DNA from: a virus
Direction: 5' to 3' (one strand)
Length of the DNA stretch: 28,578 nt
Virus record (IMG/VR): IMGVR_UViG_3300020478_000045
Coordinates: 1-28,578 of that record
The stretch's first letter is position 1. Each line of letters opens with the position of its first letter. Under the pieces are notes generated by a model. That model ran no database searches. It had not been told where the DNA came from and saw only the letters and a program-made list of their open reading frames with translations. The position numbers and the translations under genes are program-made. This document shows, one piece after another, positions 1 to 7,055 of the stretch.

Positions 1-183
1 TCTAAGGTTGCGGCTAAAGGTGCTAAAGTTACTTCAGATATAACAGAAGCTGGAGTCAAAACTGCTACTAAAATTGATGAAGCATCTAAGGTTGCCGCTA
101 AAGGTGCTAAAGTTACTTCGGATATAGCAGAAGCTGGTACTAAAACTGCTACTAAAATTGATGAAGCATCTAAGGTTGCCGCA
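1..183 (+). repeat. 84-bp in-frame tandem repeat
   Basis: Two nearly identical 84-bp units (1-84 and 85-168) are followed by the first few codons of a third (169-183). Each codes for 28 residues beginning SKVAAKGAKVTSD and ending TATKIDEA. The copies differ at only a few positions, and the array continues off the left edge. The period is a multiple of three, so the frame is kept. It probably forms a long helix or coiled coil whose length can change by unequal recombination. Confidence 0.9.
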
Positions 184-1857
184 AAGGCAGAAGATGTAGT
201 TAAAGTAGCCGATGATTTAAAGAAAGGTGTACCTTCTACTAATGTGGGTAAACTAACAACATCGATTGATGGTCTTACTGAAGCCACAGGAAAACAAACA
301 TCTTGGCTCAGTAAAGTTACTTCTAAAATGGATGAAACTGCAAAAGCGGTTCTCAATATGGGTAACAAGGTTGATGATGTTGCAAAAATTGCAACGGCTA
401 CTTCAAAAGCTGTGGCTGTATCTAATGTTGCTGGAATGACAAGTGCCATTCCAGGAGGTCCTAAAGATCCACCTGGAACAATGCGTAATAAATCAGGGCA
501 ATTAATAGATGCTAAAACAAAACGATATGTTAGTGATCCTAACAAACCCACACTTAATAAACCAACAACACCAGGTGCTCCAGATGCACCCACAAAAACA
601 CAATCAGCAGTCCAAAAAGGAACTAAAGTAGCTTCCGATTTACTTGCTAAAGGAGCTAAACCAATATCTGATACTGTTAAAACTACAATGACCGTTGTGA
701 AAACTGGTGGAAAACTCGCAACACGTATTGGAAAGGTTCTCGCTCCCTTAGACATTGTTAATAAAATGGGACAAGGACAAGGCTTCTGGGAATCAATGGG
801 GAATATGGGAATGGAAATTGTTAATTTAATTGCAGGTGCTGGAGAAGGTGTTGTTGAAGGAGTACAATCATTAGCTGGAGGATACTTAGGTGAAGGAGGA
901 TTTAGCGAAAAATCTGCCGCAGAAATTGCGTTTCAAGATGCAGACCTTTTAGGAAATAAAGAGAAATGGCAAACTTCTTATCTAGAAATGGGAATTAATA
1001 AAGGTGCAGAACTATGGACTGGTCAAGAAATAGCTAATAAGAAAACGTGGACAGAAGATCAAGAAAAAATGGTAGAAGCCGCAGAAGACCTTGGAGCCGT
1101 TGATGTTGGATTTGGACAAGGTGAGATAGAAAGTTTAGAGAAACTTACATTATTGGATCCCGATAGTCTACAAGCACTTCTAGATTATGAAGTGTGGGAT
1201 GATGAAGATATGGGTATCATTATGGAATTATTAGCCGCGAAAAAAGCTGGTAAATCTGTAACGTATGATGATGGTGGACTTTTCGGAGCCGAATCAATTA
1301 AATATGGTGGTGGAGTACAACCAGCTAAGTGGAAACCGGTAGAAGGTGCAACTATGATCCATGGAACTGTAGGCACAAGCACAAACAGAGAGTTTAAAGG
1401 CACTGGTGTAGATGCGGTTGCACAGACAGACATATTGAGGGCGGCTCAAGCCGAAGGAGAACGAGTGGCTGGAGTAACGGCACATAGTGAACCTCTAACT
1501 GCTAAAACATTTGATGAAATGACTCCTACGGCAACCTTACAAGATGCTACAAATGCCGCGATGTTAAAACCAGGATCTATATTCGTACACGATACTCATC
1601 TAGAAAAGCTATTAGGACCAGCATTAGGAGCATCTCCAGAGATGCCTCCTGCAGGAATGTTAGAGAATTTGTTGGTGACCAGAGGAATGGAAAACCAAGC
1701 AAATGCGGAAGCCAGTCAGGCGGGTGCAACGCAAATGATTAATGCACCAACAACTATAGATAACACTTCAACACAAGTTATTAACCAAGCATCCTCCGCA
1801 CACGCACCGGGCGTACCAGCGGGCTCAGGACAAATGGGAATTGGATCAAGAGGATAA
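1..1857 (+). CDS. Virion structural protein, 5'-truncated (tape-measure-like?)
   Basis: The reading frame is open from the first base, so the true start lies upstream of the window; GTG at 244 is only an internal codon. The visible part has about 618 residues. It opens with two 28-residue helical repeats rich in Ala, Lys and Thr, followed by further Lys/Asp/Val helical sequence, then a Gly-rich segment with hydrophobic character (around 'IVNLIAGAGEGVVEGV'), an acidic region and a C-terminal tail with APTTIDNTSTQVINQ and a Gly/Pro-rich end. Such Asn/Thr-rich tails occur in marine myovirus virion proteins. The next gene encodes a capsid-type protein, so a virion role is likely. Tape-measure or injected internal protein are guesses; no catalytic motif is visible. 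Confidence 0.6.
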   Translation, partial: SKVAAKGAKVTSDITEAGVKTATKIDEASKVAAKGAKVTSDIAEAGTKTATKIDEASKVAAKAEDVVKVADDLKKGVPSTNVGKLTTSIDGLTEATGKQTSWLSKVTSKMDETAKAVLNMGNKVDDVAKIATATSKAVAVSNVAGMTSAIPGGPKDPPGTMRNKSGQLIDAKTKRYVSDPNKPTLNKPTTPGAPDAPTKTQSAVQKGTKVASDLLAKGAKPISDTVKTTMTVVKTGGKLATRIGKVLAPLDIVNKMGQGQGFWESMGNMGMEIVNLIAGAGEGVVEGVQSLAGGYLGEGGFSEKSAAEIAFQDADLLGNKEKWQTSYLEMGINKGAELWTGQEIANKKTWTEDQEKMVEAAEDLGAVDVGFGQGEIESLEKLTLLDPDSLQALLDYEVWDDEDMGIIMELLAAKKAGKSVTYDDGGLFGAESIKYGGGVQPAKWKPVEGATMIHGTVGTSTNREFKGTGVDAVAQTDILRAAQAEGERVAGVTAHSEPLTAKTFDEMTPTATLQDATNAAMLKPGSIFVHDTHLEKLLGPALGASPEMPPAGMLENLLVTRGMENQANAEASQAGATQMINAPTTIDNTSTQVINQASSAHAPGVPAGSGQMGIGSRG

Positions 1858-1858
1858 A

Positions 1859-2740
1859 ATGACAGAAGAAACACAAGTAACCCAGGTTACAGAAGAAACT
1901 CATAATGATAATATTGGGACCGCTGATTTTAGTTTTAATCAATTGGTTAAAGCGTTTCAGCAAGGGTCCACACATTCTCTAATAAGAGAAGTTGCGGCAA
2001 CAGTTCCAATGAAATATTCTACGGGTTCAATTGTCAATATTCGTAAACAATCTGCGAATAATTCATTTGAAACCGTACAAGCAAATCTAACAGTAAACAC
2101 AGCCACATCAAATCCTATTCAATCAGGACTTTCGATTGAAGCAATAACAGACCTTCAAAATCAATACGGTTTAGATGGATATGAAATTGCTGGAAATCTC
2201 TTGAGAGGAATTACCGATGCGGCAGAAAACACAGCATTTATGTCCTGGTTGGACACAAATTCATTATCAACTACGGCATTAACTTTAAGTAATGCTAGTT
2301 CAGCGGAACCATCTTTATTTGAAATTACTCAACGTGTTCAAGAACTCGTTATAAAGATGAATACTCCCGATTTCAGAACCTTCGAGGCTTGGGTAATTCT
2401 TCCTTATAAGAATGCGGCGAGTATATCCGCTCTTAGCCATTATGCTCGTGGTGAAGAAGAAACTGGTAAGAAGTTAGTTTTGAATAAGATGGGACAAACA
2501 AGATATTACGTTAACCCAGATACTACCGCCTCTACAGCATTTGTAGGACTGAAATCATCTGATAAAAATTCAATGGGAGCATCTTCAGTTATAATGGGAA
2601 CGTTTGCTCAAGAACTTGTAAGGGCAACTCACGTAGAGTCTTTTCAAGCTAAAATTGGTATCGTAAATCGTTATGCTACAGCGGTGAATCCGCTATCTGA
2701 TACAGGTGCTGAAATGTTAATGAAATTTGCCATATCATAA
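1859..2740 (+). CDS. gp23/gp24-like capsid protein, compact paralogue
   Basis: This 293-residue protein follows the order of conserved segments in T4 gp23/gp24 capsid proteins. Near the N-terminus is 'IREVAATVPMKYSTGSIVNIR', like the gp23 'PTGLIFAMR' region. Then comes 'SIEAITDLQNQYGLDG', like the 'ELAQDLKAVHGLDAE' helix, then 'FRTFEAWVILPYKNAASISAL', then 'YYVNPD'. The C-terminal block 'LVRATHVESFQAKIGIVNRY' resembles 'MVRATDPNTFQPRIGFKTRYG'. It is much shorter than gp23 (about 520 residues) and seems to lack the insertion domain. I infer an HK97-fold pentamer/vertex protein (gp24 role) or a decoration paralogue. ATG at 1859 has AAGAGG five bases upstream and begins just after the previous stop, so I prefer it to the in-frame TTG at 1841. 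Confidence 0.7.
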   Translation: MTEETQVTQVTEETHNDNIGTADFSFNQLVKAFQQGSTHSLIREVAATVPMKYSTGSIVNIRKQSANNSFETVQANLTVNTATSNPIQSGLSIEAITDLQNQYGLDGYEIAGNLLRGITDAAENTAFMSWLDTNSLSTTALTLSNASSAEPSLFEITQRVQELVIKMNTPDFRTFEAWVILPYKNAASISALSHYARGEEETGKKLVLNKMGQTRYYVNPDTTASTAFVGLKSSDKNSMGASSVIMGTFAQELVRATHVESFQAKIGIVNRYATAVNPLSDTGAEMLMKFAIS

Positions 2741-2741
2741 T

Positions 2742-2972
2742 ATGCCTAAATTACATCAAACCGCAGAAGAAATATTGCAGGAGGTTCCTGCATTTACTCC
2801 GAAGTCGGAGAAAGTAGTGCCACTTATTATCAAAGCCATCGATAGGGTGGATGATAGTATGTCCATCACGGATTTTGCACTAGCCGTAACGAAAATTGTC
2901 AAAGATGAGTATGGTTCTCATCTCTATGATGATTTCAAAAAAATTGTGAAGATAAAACTAAAGAAAGGATAA
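2742..2972 (+). CDS. Small unknown protein in structural module
   Basis: The 76-residue product (MPKLHQTAEEILQEVPAF...) is helical and charged, with a Lys-rich C-terminus (IVKIKLKKG). ATG at 2742 follows the previous stop by one base; a TTG at 2727 would overlap that gene. No family is recognised. Tight spacing to the capsid-like gene suggests cotranscription and a virion or assembly role. It is the last plus-strand gene before the strand switch. Confidence 0.7.
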   Translation: MPKLHQTAEEILQEVPAFTPKSEKVVPLIIKAIDRVDDSMSITDFALAVTKIVKDEYGSHLYDDFKKIVKIKLKKG

Positions 2973-2991
2973 TGAAACGGGCAGGTTTACT

Positions 2992-3168
2992 CTAAGCAGG
3001 ATAAACTAGGTCTTCTTCTTCTATTAAAGGTTCGATTTTCTGCATTTCTCCACAATGTGGACAAATCATTACATATGGCTTGTAATCCGTTACAGAGGCA
3101 TAACTCCACCAGTTTTTACATTCACCACAATTAAAATGGTATAATAATTCTGTAGAATAACTGATCAT
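2992..3168 (-). CDS. 58-residue zinc-ribbon protein
   Basis: Reading the minus strand from ATG at 3168 gives 58 residues starting MISYSTELLYHFNCGECKNWW. Two cysteine knuckles are visible, CGEC near residue 14 and CPHCG near residue 36, followed by an acidic tail (EEED). Four cysteines in two CxxC pairs predict one bound zinc, typical of small nucleic-acid or protein binding ribbons. It starts one base after the stop of the upstream basic protein, so the two are probably cotranscribed. Similar small ribbons are common in T4-like marine phages; the partner is unknown. Confidence 0.75.
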   Translation of the reverse strand: MISYSTELLYHFNCGECKNWWSYASVTDYKPYVMICPHCGEMQKIEPLIEEEDLVYPA

Positions 3169-3169
3169 A

Positions 3170-3337
3170 TTAATCCCATAAATCTTCGTCCCAATGTTTT
3201 TTGAAGTGCCCTTTTTGTTTTTTTACTGTTTGTTTCTTTTTCTTTCCTGAGGACTCCAACTCTCTTCCCCATATTCTACCTCTACCCTTTCTTTGTAGAA
3301 TAGTCCCCATTTGTCTAATTTCTATTATGCTACTCAT
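3170..3337 (-). CDS. 55-residue very basic protein
   Basis: The minus-strand ORF from ATG 3337 gives MSSIIEIRQMGTILQRKGRG... with a KKKKQTVKKQKGHFKKH stretch and the ending WDEDLWD. The Lys/Arg richness suggests RNA or DNA binding; no family is recognised. It lies directly downstream of tRNA-Gly and upstream of the zinc-ribbon gene, so the same promoter that serves the tRNAs (3685-3713) could transcribe it. The acidic Trp-containing C-terminus contrasts with the basic body. Confidence 0.65.
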   Translation of the reverse strand: MSSIIEIRQMGTILQRKGRGRIWGRELESSGKKKKQTVKKQKGHFKKHWDEDLWD

Positions 3338-3355
3338 AAAAATCTCTATTTAAAG

Positions 3356-3429
3356 TGGAGCGAGTGACAGGAATCGAACCCGCGTCATTAGGTTGGAAGC
3401 CTAAGGTAATACCATTATACGACACTCGC
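3356..3429 (-). tRNA. tRNA-Gly (TCC)
   Basis: A full cloverleaf on the minus strand: acceptor GCGAGTG pairs with CACTCGC, the T-loop is TTCGATT, and the anticodon loop holds TCC within a CTTAGG/CCTAA-type stem. The discriminator is T and CCA is encoded (plus-strand TGG at 3356-3358). It reads GGA and, by wobble, other Gly codons. It is the last tRNA in the cluster driven by the promoter at 3685-3713. Confidence 0.95.
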
Positions 3430-3431
3430 AT

Positions 3432-3507
3432 TGGAGCTGGTGATGGGACTTGAACCCGCAACCTGAGGCTTACAAAGCCACTGCTCTGCCAATTGAGCTA
3501 CACCAGC
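3432..3507 (-). tRNA. tRNA-Thr (TGT)
   Basis: Acceptor GCTGGTG/CACCAGC, T-loop TTCAAGT and anticodon loop TTTGTAA with TGT, so threonine. Discriminator T, and CCA is encoded. The anticodon stem (GTGGC/GCCTC) has one T-T mismatch, which may be tolerated or reduce function. Only two bases separate it from tRNA-Gly. Confidence 0.93.
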
Positions 3508-3508
3508 T

Positions 3509-3585
3509 TGGTAGGGAAGACAGGACTTGAACCTGCGGCATCTACGTCCCAAACGTAGTGTTCTACCAGACTGAACTACTTCCCT
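3509..3585 (-). tRNA. tRNA-Pro (TGG)
   Basis: Acceptor AGGGAAG/CTTCCCT, anticodon stem CTACG/CGTAG around loop TTTGGGA (anticodon TGG), T-loop TTCAAGT, discriminator A, and encoded CCA. One base separates it from tRNA-Thr, so processing from a common precursor is likely. Confidence 0.95.
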
Positions 3586-3588
3586 AAT

Positions 3589-3673
3589 TGGTGGGGAGAG
3601 ATGGAGTCGAACCATCACAGTCATAGACGGCTGATTTACAGTCAGTTGGGCTCGCCACTTGCTCAGTCTCCCC
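3589..3673 (-). tRNA. tRNA-Tyr (GTA)
   Basis: A class II tRNA with acceptor GGGGAGA/TCTCCCC, anticodon stem CTGA/TCAG around GTA, a long variable arm, T-loop TTCGACT, discriminator A and encoded CCA. It is the first tRNA downstream of the consensus promoter at 3685-3713, which ends about 12 bases before its 5' end. Confidence 0.95.
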
Positions 3674-3684
3674 ATTATGTAACC

Positions 3685-3713
3685 ATTATACTATAAGTGT
3701 TTTTCATTGTCAA
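3685..3713 (-). promoter_or_regulatory. Consensus sigma70-type early promoter
   Basis: On the minus strand, TTGACA (3713-3708) is followed by a 17-base spacer and TATAAT (3690-3685), a perfect match to both hexamers. It is preceded by C (CTTGACA), like all the other early promoters in this window. It faces tRNA-Tyr, -Pro, -Thr, -Gly and the two small proteins beyond. Host RNA polymerase should use it early in infection. Confidence 0.9.
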
Positions 3714-3715
3714 GT

Positions 3716-3796
3716 TTATATTGTACTTAATACTAACCAAGCATAGCCTCCAACGAATAATAGAATGAATGTCCATATTAATAGTATTTTAAACAT
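3716..3796 (-). CDS. 26-residue single-span membrane peptide
   Basis: The minus-strand ORF starts at ATG 3796 after a GGGGG-rich ribosome site and gives MFKILLIWTFILLFVGGYAW followed by LVLSTI. Almost the whole peptide is one hydrophobic helix with an N-terminal Lys. It sits between tRNA-Asp and the promoter of the other tRNAs. Its function is unknown; small membrane peptides of phages often alter host membranes or inhibit host proteins. Confidence 0.6.
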   Translation of the reverse strand: MFKILLIWTFILLFVGGYAWLVLSTI

Positions 3797-3810
3797 AAGC
3801 CCCCTTTTAC

Positions 3811-3887
3811 TGGCGGTCCCAACGGGATTCGAACCCGTGTTGCCGGCGTGACAGGCCGGTGTCCTAGGCCGACTAGACGATGGGACC
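3811..3887 (-). tRNA. tRNA-Asp (GTC)
   Basis: Acceptor GGTCCCA/TGGGACC, anticodon stem CCGGC/GCCGG around loop CTGTCAC (GTC), T-loop TTCGAAT, discriminator G and encoded CCA. It is separated from the other four tRNAs by the small membrane peptide gene and the promoter. Confidence 0.96.
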
Positions 3888-3905
3888 AAAACTGTCTCTA
3901 GTAGG

Positions 3906-3984
3906 AAAAAGGGAACTTCACACTTGCTCCAAGCCTCCGGGCGACCCCTTCTGTTCTTGCTCTTGTGTATCTCGTTCCCTTTTG
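3906..3984 (-). terminator. Long-stem structured RNA / terminator
   Basis: An inverted repeat (plus 3907-3916 AAAAGGGAAC with 3974-3983 GTTCCCTTTT) would form a 10-bp helix on the minus strand, closing about 57 bases that hold further short complements (CACA/TGTG, CAAG/CTTG). The 3' arm runs into TTTTT. It lies between the BMP gene and tRNA-Asp and could end the upstream transcript, or be a small stable RNA. The internal fold is judged by eye only. Confidence 0.55.
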
Positions 3985-4065
3985 TTAGAGGTAGCTACTC
4001 CTCCCTATGGGCTTAAAAAGCTGAACTCGTTTGAACAGCACAAATCCACTCCTCGTTTGTTTTCT

Positions 4066-5145
4066 TTAAAGTTTTCCTTTCACACCTTTAACAAAATATT
4101 GCATAGTATCTAATTCCGGTCTTTTAATAACACCGGCAGGAACTTTAGTACCATCACGTTTTGTAACACCTAAACTAAATGGATAAAAATCATCCAAATC
4201 ATCATCTAACCAAGAAGTCTTAACTGTTTCAACGTGATTGACAACTTTGCCAGGAACATTCGCTCCCCACGGTGACAGAGCAACGCAATTTTGCTTGAGT
4301 CCCAAATTAAGTCTGCGATTTGGTTTCCAAGTACCATCAGCAACTTCATTTACAAGTCTCTGATACAGTCCAGACCAATGAAACATCATCCCTGTAATAT
4401 ATCTGTCAGGACCATTGCTTCCCATAGGAGCATCGTTACCCATACTCCACACTTCTGAACCATCACGTTCCCACACTTGTTGAGCAAGCGTTACTACACT
4501 CGGTGAATCGGTTGTAGTAAAAAGAACATCGTTTCCAGCATCAAGAAGTGCTTTAGCGGCATCCATATCTTTCGGTGGATTAAACCAAGAATTAATCCAT
4601 ATAACTTGAACTTCTACATCTGGATTTACGCTTTGGGCTCCTATAGTCAGAGCATTAATATTACGAACAATTTCAGGTATTGGATGTGAACCAACTACAC
4701 CAATTTTATTCTTTTTGGTCATCATACCCGCGGCAATACCACTCAAATAACGGGCTTGATAACTCATACAACCATAATTATCAAAGTTGGTATCATTACC
4801 TTTATAACCGGTGGCGTGCATAAAAATTGTATCGGGATGCTTCTTCGCCGCTTTTGCCATTCCATCCATATATCCGAATGAAGTTGCAAATACAATATCG
4901 TTCTTTCTTGCGAGTTTACTCAACAATTTCGCCGCTTCAGCTTCTGGAGCCATTTCTATTCCAGTAACTGAATGACCGTATTTTGTCAATGATTGGAAAC
5001 CTTGTTCGTGTCTCATCGACCAACCACCATCATTTTTGGGTCCTACTAAAAGATACCCAACTTTAACATTTTCTCTACTAATTAACGTGATACTGGTAAC
5101 TGCTAGGATTACTAGTCCTAACGTTAACGCTATCAATTTTTTCAT
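4066..5145 (-). CDS. BMP-family ABC transporter substrate-binding protein
   Basis: The 359-residue product begins with a Lys-Lys signal sequence (MKKLIALTLGLVILAV...), then KVGYLLVGPKNDGGWS, the start of the periplasmic binding fold of the BMP/Med/PnrA family (PF02608), whose known members bind purine nucleosides or related ligands for ABC importers. Family-like segments follow: 'DGGWSMRHEQGF', 'DIVFATSFGYMD', 'RYLSGIAAGMMTKKNKIGVVG' and 'VLFTTTDSPSVV'. No cysteine lipobox is visible; the first helix could be cleaved or act as an anchor. No permease or ATPase gene is nearby, so the protein would have to work with host transporter parts, as cyanophage PstS is thought to. It is a likely auxiliary metabolic gene for ligand uptake during infection. 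Confidence 0.88.
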   Translation of the reverse strand: MKKLIALTLGLVILAVTSITLISRENVKVGYLLVGPKNDGGWSMRHEQGFQSLTKYGHSVTGIEMAPEAEAAKLLSKLARKNDIVFATSFGYMDGMAKAAKKHPDTIFMHATGYKGNDTNFDNYGCMSYQARYLSGIAAGMMTKKNKIGVVGSHPIPEIVRNINALTIGAQSVNPDVEVQVIWINSWFNPPKDMDAAKALLDAGNDVLFTTTDSPSVVTLAQQVWERDGSEVWSMGNDAPMGSNGPDRYITGMMFHWSGLYQRLVNEVADGTWKPNRRLNLGLKQNCVALSPWGANVPGKVVNHVETVKTSWLDDDLDDFYPFSLGVTKRDGTKVPAGVIKRPELDTMQYFVKGVKGKL

Positions 5146-5263
5146 TTCTATTCTCTATAAGAAGATTAATTAATTTTGGTGGAGGAACTTCCCATACCCA
5201 CCAAGTATTTACGCATCAGGTGCCATAAACCTCCTTATATTTAAATGTGAATGAAATTTCCCT
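5146..5263 (-). promoter_or_regulatory. Leader of the BMP gene with micro-ORF and hairpin
   Basis: Upstream of the BMP start is an AAGGAGG site three bases before ATG 5226, giving only a five-codon ORF (MAPDA). A second ATG at 5216 opens a 16-codon frame. Between these and the BMP gene is a stem-loop: TTGGTGG (5204-5198) pairs with CCACCAA (5182-5176). A strong ribosome site on a very short ORF before a hairpin could be a translation-coupled control. No clear promoter is seen here. Confidence 0.35.
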
Positions 5264-5569
5264 CTACGATTGTTCTACTGTAGCCTCAAGCGTATTAGGA
5301 TCAAATTTTATTGTAAAAGATACTTCAATCGGCTTTATTGATCCATCAGCATTCAAAATAGGTAACTTGCCAGCGGCAGCCGCAACTAGTGCATCTTTTG
5401 CAGTCTCGAAAGGATGTTCTGGATCTTCCTTAATTATTTGATCAAGTTCTTCCTTTGCTTCTTGTGGAAGAATATTGTCAATCATCTCTTCCACGTGATG
5501 TTGTGCCAAATCGGTGGCTTTGTCTACAACCAATCCAGAAATGACATTAAATAATAGTGTTGGTAACAT
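5264..5569 (-). CDS. Unknown 101-residue protein
   Basis: MLPTLLFNVISGLVVDKATD begins with an amphipathic or membrane-peripheral helix, followed by an acidic helical part (EEMIDNILPQEAKEELDQII) and a C-terminal half with beta character (VSFTIKFDPNTLEATVEQS). No family is recognised with confidence. It sits upstream of the BMP gene and just downstream of the terminator at 5591-5619 that separates it from gp32. Confidence 0.7.
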   Translation of the reverse strand: MLPTLLFNVISGLVVDKATDLAQHHVEEMIDNILPQEAKEELDQIIKEDPEHPFETAKDALVAAAAGKLPILNADGSIKPIEVSFTIKFDPNTLEATVEQS

Positions 5570-5590
5570 TTATTTCTCCATAACATTAGT

Positions 5591-5619
5591 TAAAATAACA
5601 AAGGCTCCTTTCGGAGCCT
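5591..5619 (-). terminator. Rho-independent terminator after gene 32
   Basis: On the minus strand AGGCTCC, a GAAA tetraloop and GGAGCCT form a 7-bp hairpin followed by TTGTTATTTT. It lies about 25 bases beyond the gp32 stop. The same stem sequence occurs in the terminator at 14599-14620. Confidence 0.9.
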
Positions 5620-5644
5620 CTGTACCTGAGATGTCTCCGATGGA

Positions 5645-6541
5645 TTATGCTTCAGCCAATTTACTGAAGTAACTCATAGTATCATCAACTGTTCCGGGAT
5701 CAGGATCACCGTCAAAAGGCGGTTCATCGTGATCTACTTCAGCCAACGCTGGTGTTGGAGCTGAAACAGATTCAGCCGTGAAAGATGAAGTATCAGTCGG
5801 AGCACCTATTACTCTGGCAAACTTCTTCTTCAATTCATCGTATGACTTGAATTTATCTTCGGCAATCTCAGCCTTAAGGGAGTAGAGTCCTTTGTATAAT
5901 GTTTCCATTTCATCTTCAGACTCCAACCACTGGGAGGGAGATTCAAAGCTAGATTTGTCATACTTCACAAAGCCATCTGCTTTACGAGCCTTCAGTTTGA
6001 AGTTGGCTCCAGTAAACAAATTAAACACGTTTACAGGTTCTTCGTCCTCAAATTGAGGTTCACCAGCGGCCTGGATCATATCAAAAATCGACTTTCCATA
6101 CTTGAAGAGGAAAACTTTCCCTTCATTTTCTGGATGGGCCGGATCTGAAACAACATAGATATTGGAGATATACTGAAGCCTACGCTTCCTATCTCGTGCA
6201 ATCTGTTTGTTGCTATCTATACCTGAATTCCATAACTCCGAATTGGCTTCAGAAACTGGGTCCTGTTGACCAATTGTAGTCAGAGAATTCTCAATATACC
6301 AACCACCTTTACCTTTGAAACCGTGTGTGTACATTTTCACAAACGGAAAGTCTTCACCTTCGGGAGCATCAAGAAAACGAATAATAGCATATCCGTTGCT
6401 CGACTTGTCCCGTTCCAGCTTCCAGTATCGGTCGTCTACGTATGACTGTTTCACACCACCACCGGCGGCATTCAACTTGTCCATCATTGATTCTACGTCC
6501 TTTTTTGATTTAGAACGCTTTTTTAGAGCGGCAAAACTCAT
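5645..6541 (-). CDS. 32: Single-stranded DNA-binding protein gp32
   Basis: The 298 residues match T4 gp32 (301 residues) in layout. The N-terminus is basic (LKKRSKSKKDVESMM), matching the cooperativity and LAST-motif region. The central OB-fold contains 'YWKLERDKSSNGYAIIRFL', 'THGFKGKGGWYIENSLTT' and 'RRLQYISNIYVVSDP'. The C-terminus is acidic (DHDEPPFDGDPDPGTVDD), the part that in T4 binds gp59 and other replication proteins. The zinc-binding cysteines of T4 gp32 are absent here. It coats single-stranded DNA during replication, recombination and repair. It lies downstream of gp33, gp59 and thyX on one strand, as in the T4 33-59-32 order, and is followed by a strong terminator. Confidence 0.97.
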   Translation of the reverse strand: MSFAALKKRSKSKKDVESMMDKLNAAGGGVKQSYVDDRYWKLERDKSSNGYAIIRFLDAPEGEDFPFVKMYTHGFKGKGGWYIENSLTTIGQQDPVSEANSELWNSGIDSNKQIARDRKRRLQYISNIYVVSDPAHPENEGKVFLFKYGKSIFDMIQAAGEPQFEDEEPVNVFNLFTGANFKLKARKADGFVKYDKSSFESPSQWLESEDEMETLYKGLYSLKAEIAEDKFKSYDELKKKFARVIGAPTDTSSFTAESVSAPTPALAEVDHDEPPFDGDPDPGTVDDTMSYFSKLAEA

Positions 6542-6627
6542 AATATTCTCCTATTGATTTGTTACTGATTTAAGGTGTGACCACATTCGCACGTAGCCAA
6601 TTACCTGATTTATAGTGTTTAGCCAGA

Positions 6628-7005
6628 CTACGCTGGTGCAACCTGTTCAGCCGGATCAACGGGATCTGGAACAACTTTTAAGTTTGCTCTTTGTTCTCGA
6701 TTTCCGACTTTTTCTTCCGGGGGTCTCTTTGAATTTGGGACTCCCGAAACGGGCTCAGGTGCATCATCACCCTCCATAACGGATTTAATTGCTTGAGCAA
6801 AACCAGCCCTTGCCATTTCCATCCGTTGAACTTCTTTATCAATCGCCACGAGATGTTCAATTGCAATCTTCGCCACGCTTGGTAAAGATTCCACATCATA
6901 ATCAGCACCGTCAATACGAACTGTAGACTTATTCGCCTCTTTGGTCAAATAAGCTGGATCGGTTGACTCTACTGGTGGTTTTCCTGTTTTATTCTTATCA
7001 GCCAT
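6628..7005 (-). CDS. DUF6447-like phage protein
   Basis: The 125-residue product has a central segment 'TVRIDGADYDVESLPSVAK' followed by a helix with 'AIDKEVQRMEMARAGFAQAI'. This is the pattern of a small family common in marine phages (TVxIDGxxYxxxxL...E(I/V)QRxxxxxA, here likened to DUF6447). The N- and C-terminal tails are Pro- and charge-rich and probably disordered. Its function is unknown. It lies directly upstream of gp32 and has its own early (7056-7084) and late-type (7042-7049) promoter elements, so expression through infection is likely. Confidence 0.7.
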   Translation of the reverse strand: MADKNKTGKPPVESTDPAYLTKEANKSTVRIDGADYDVESLPSVAKIAIEHLVAIDKEVQRMEMARAGFAQAIKSVMEGDDAPEPVSGVPNSKRPPEEKVGNREQRANLKVVPDPVDPAEQVAPA

Positions 7006-7041
7006 AATCTAATTTCTCCTGTGATTAATGGGTTTATGATA

Positions 7042-7049
7042 TATTTATA
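7042..7049 (-). promoter_or_regulatory. T4-type late promoter element TATAAATA
   Basis: An exact TATAAATA on the minus strand lies about 37 bases upstream of the ATG at 7005 and just below the early promoter at 7056-7084. In T4 this octamer is the -10 of late genes, recognised by gp55 with gp33. Early and late elements in tandem would let the DUF6447-like gene and gp32 be made throughout infection. Confidence 0.55.
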
Positions 7050-7055
7050 CGCAGT

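Noticed and set aside
3415-3675. 86-codon minus-strand ORF
   Set aside because: It runs through four tRNA genes and its sequence is just translated tRNA.
5146-5213. Minus-strand frame reading TWWVWEVPPPKLIN before the BMP gene
   Set aside because: It looks protein-like but has no start codon after the preceding stop and would need a frameshift from the MAPDA ORF; the same bases form a hairpin.
6542-6627. Short minus-strand frame MATCECGHTLNQ from a TTG before gp32
   Set aside because: Only 12 codons with a TTG start and a weak site; a metal-binding look alone is not enough.
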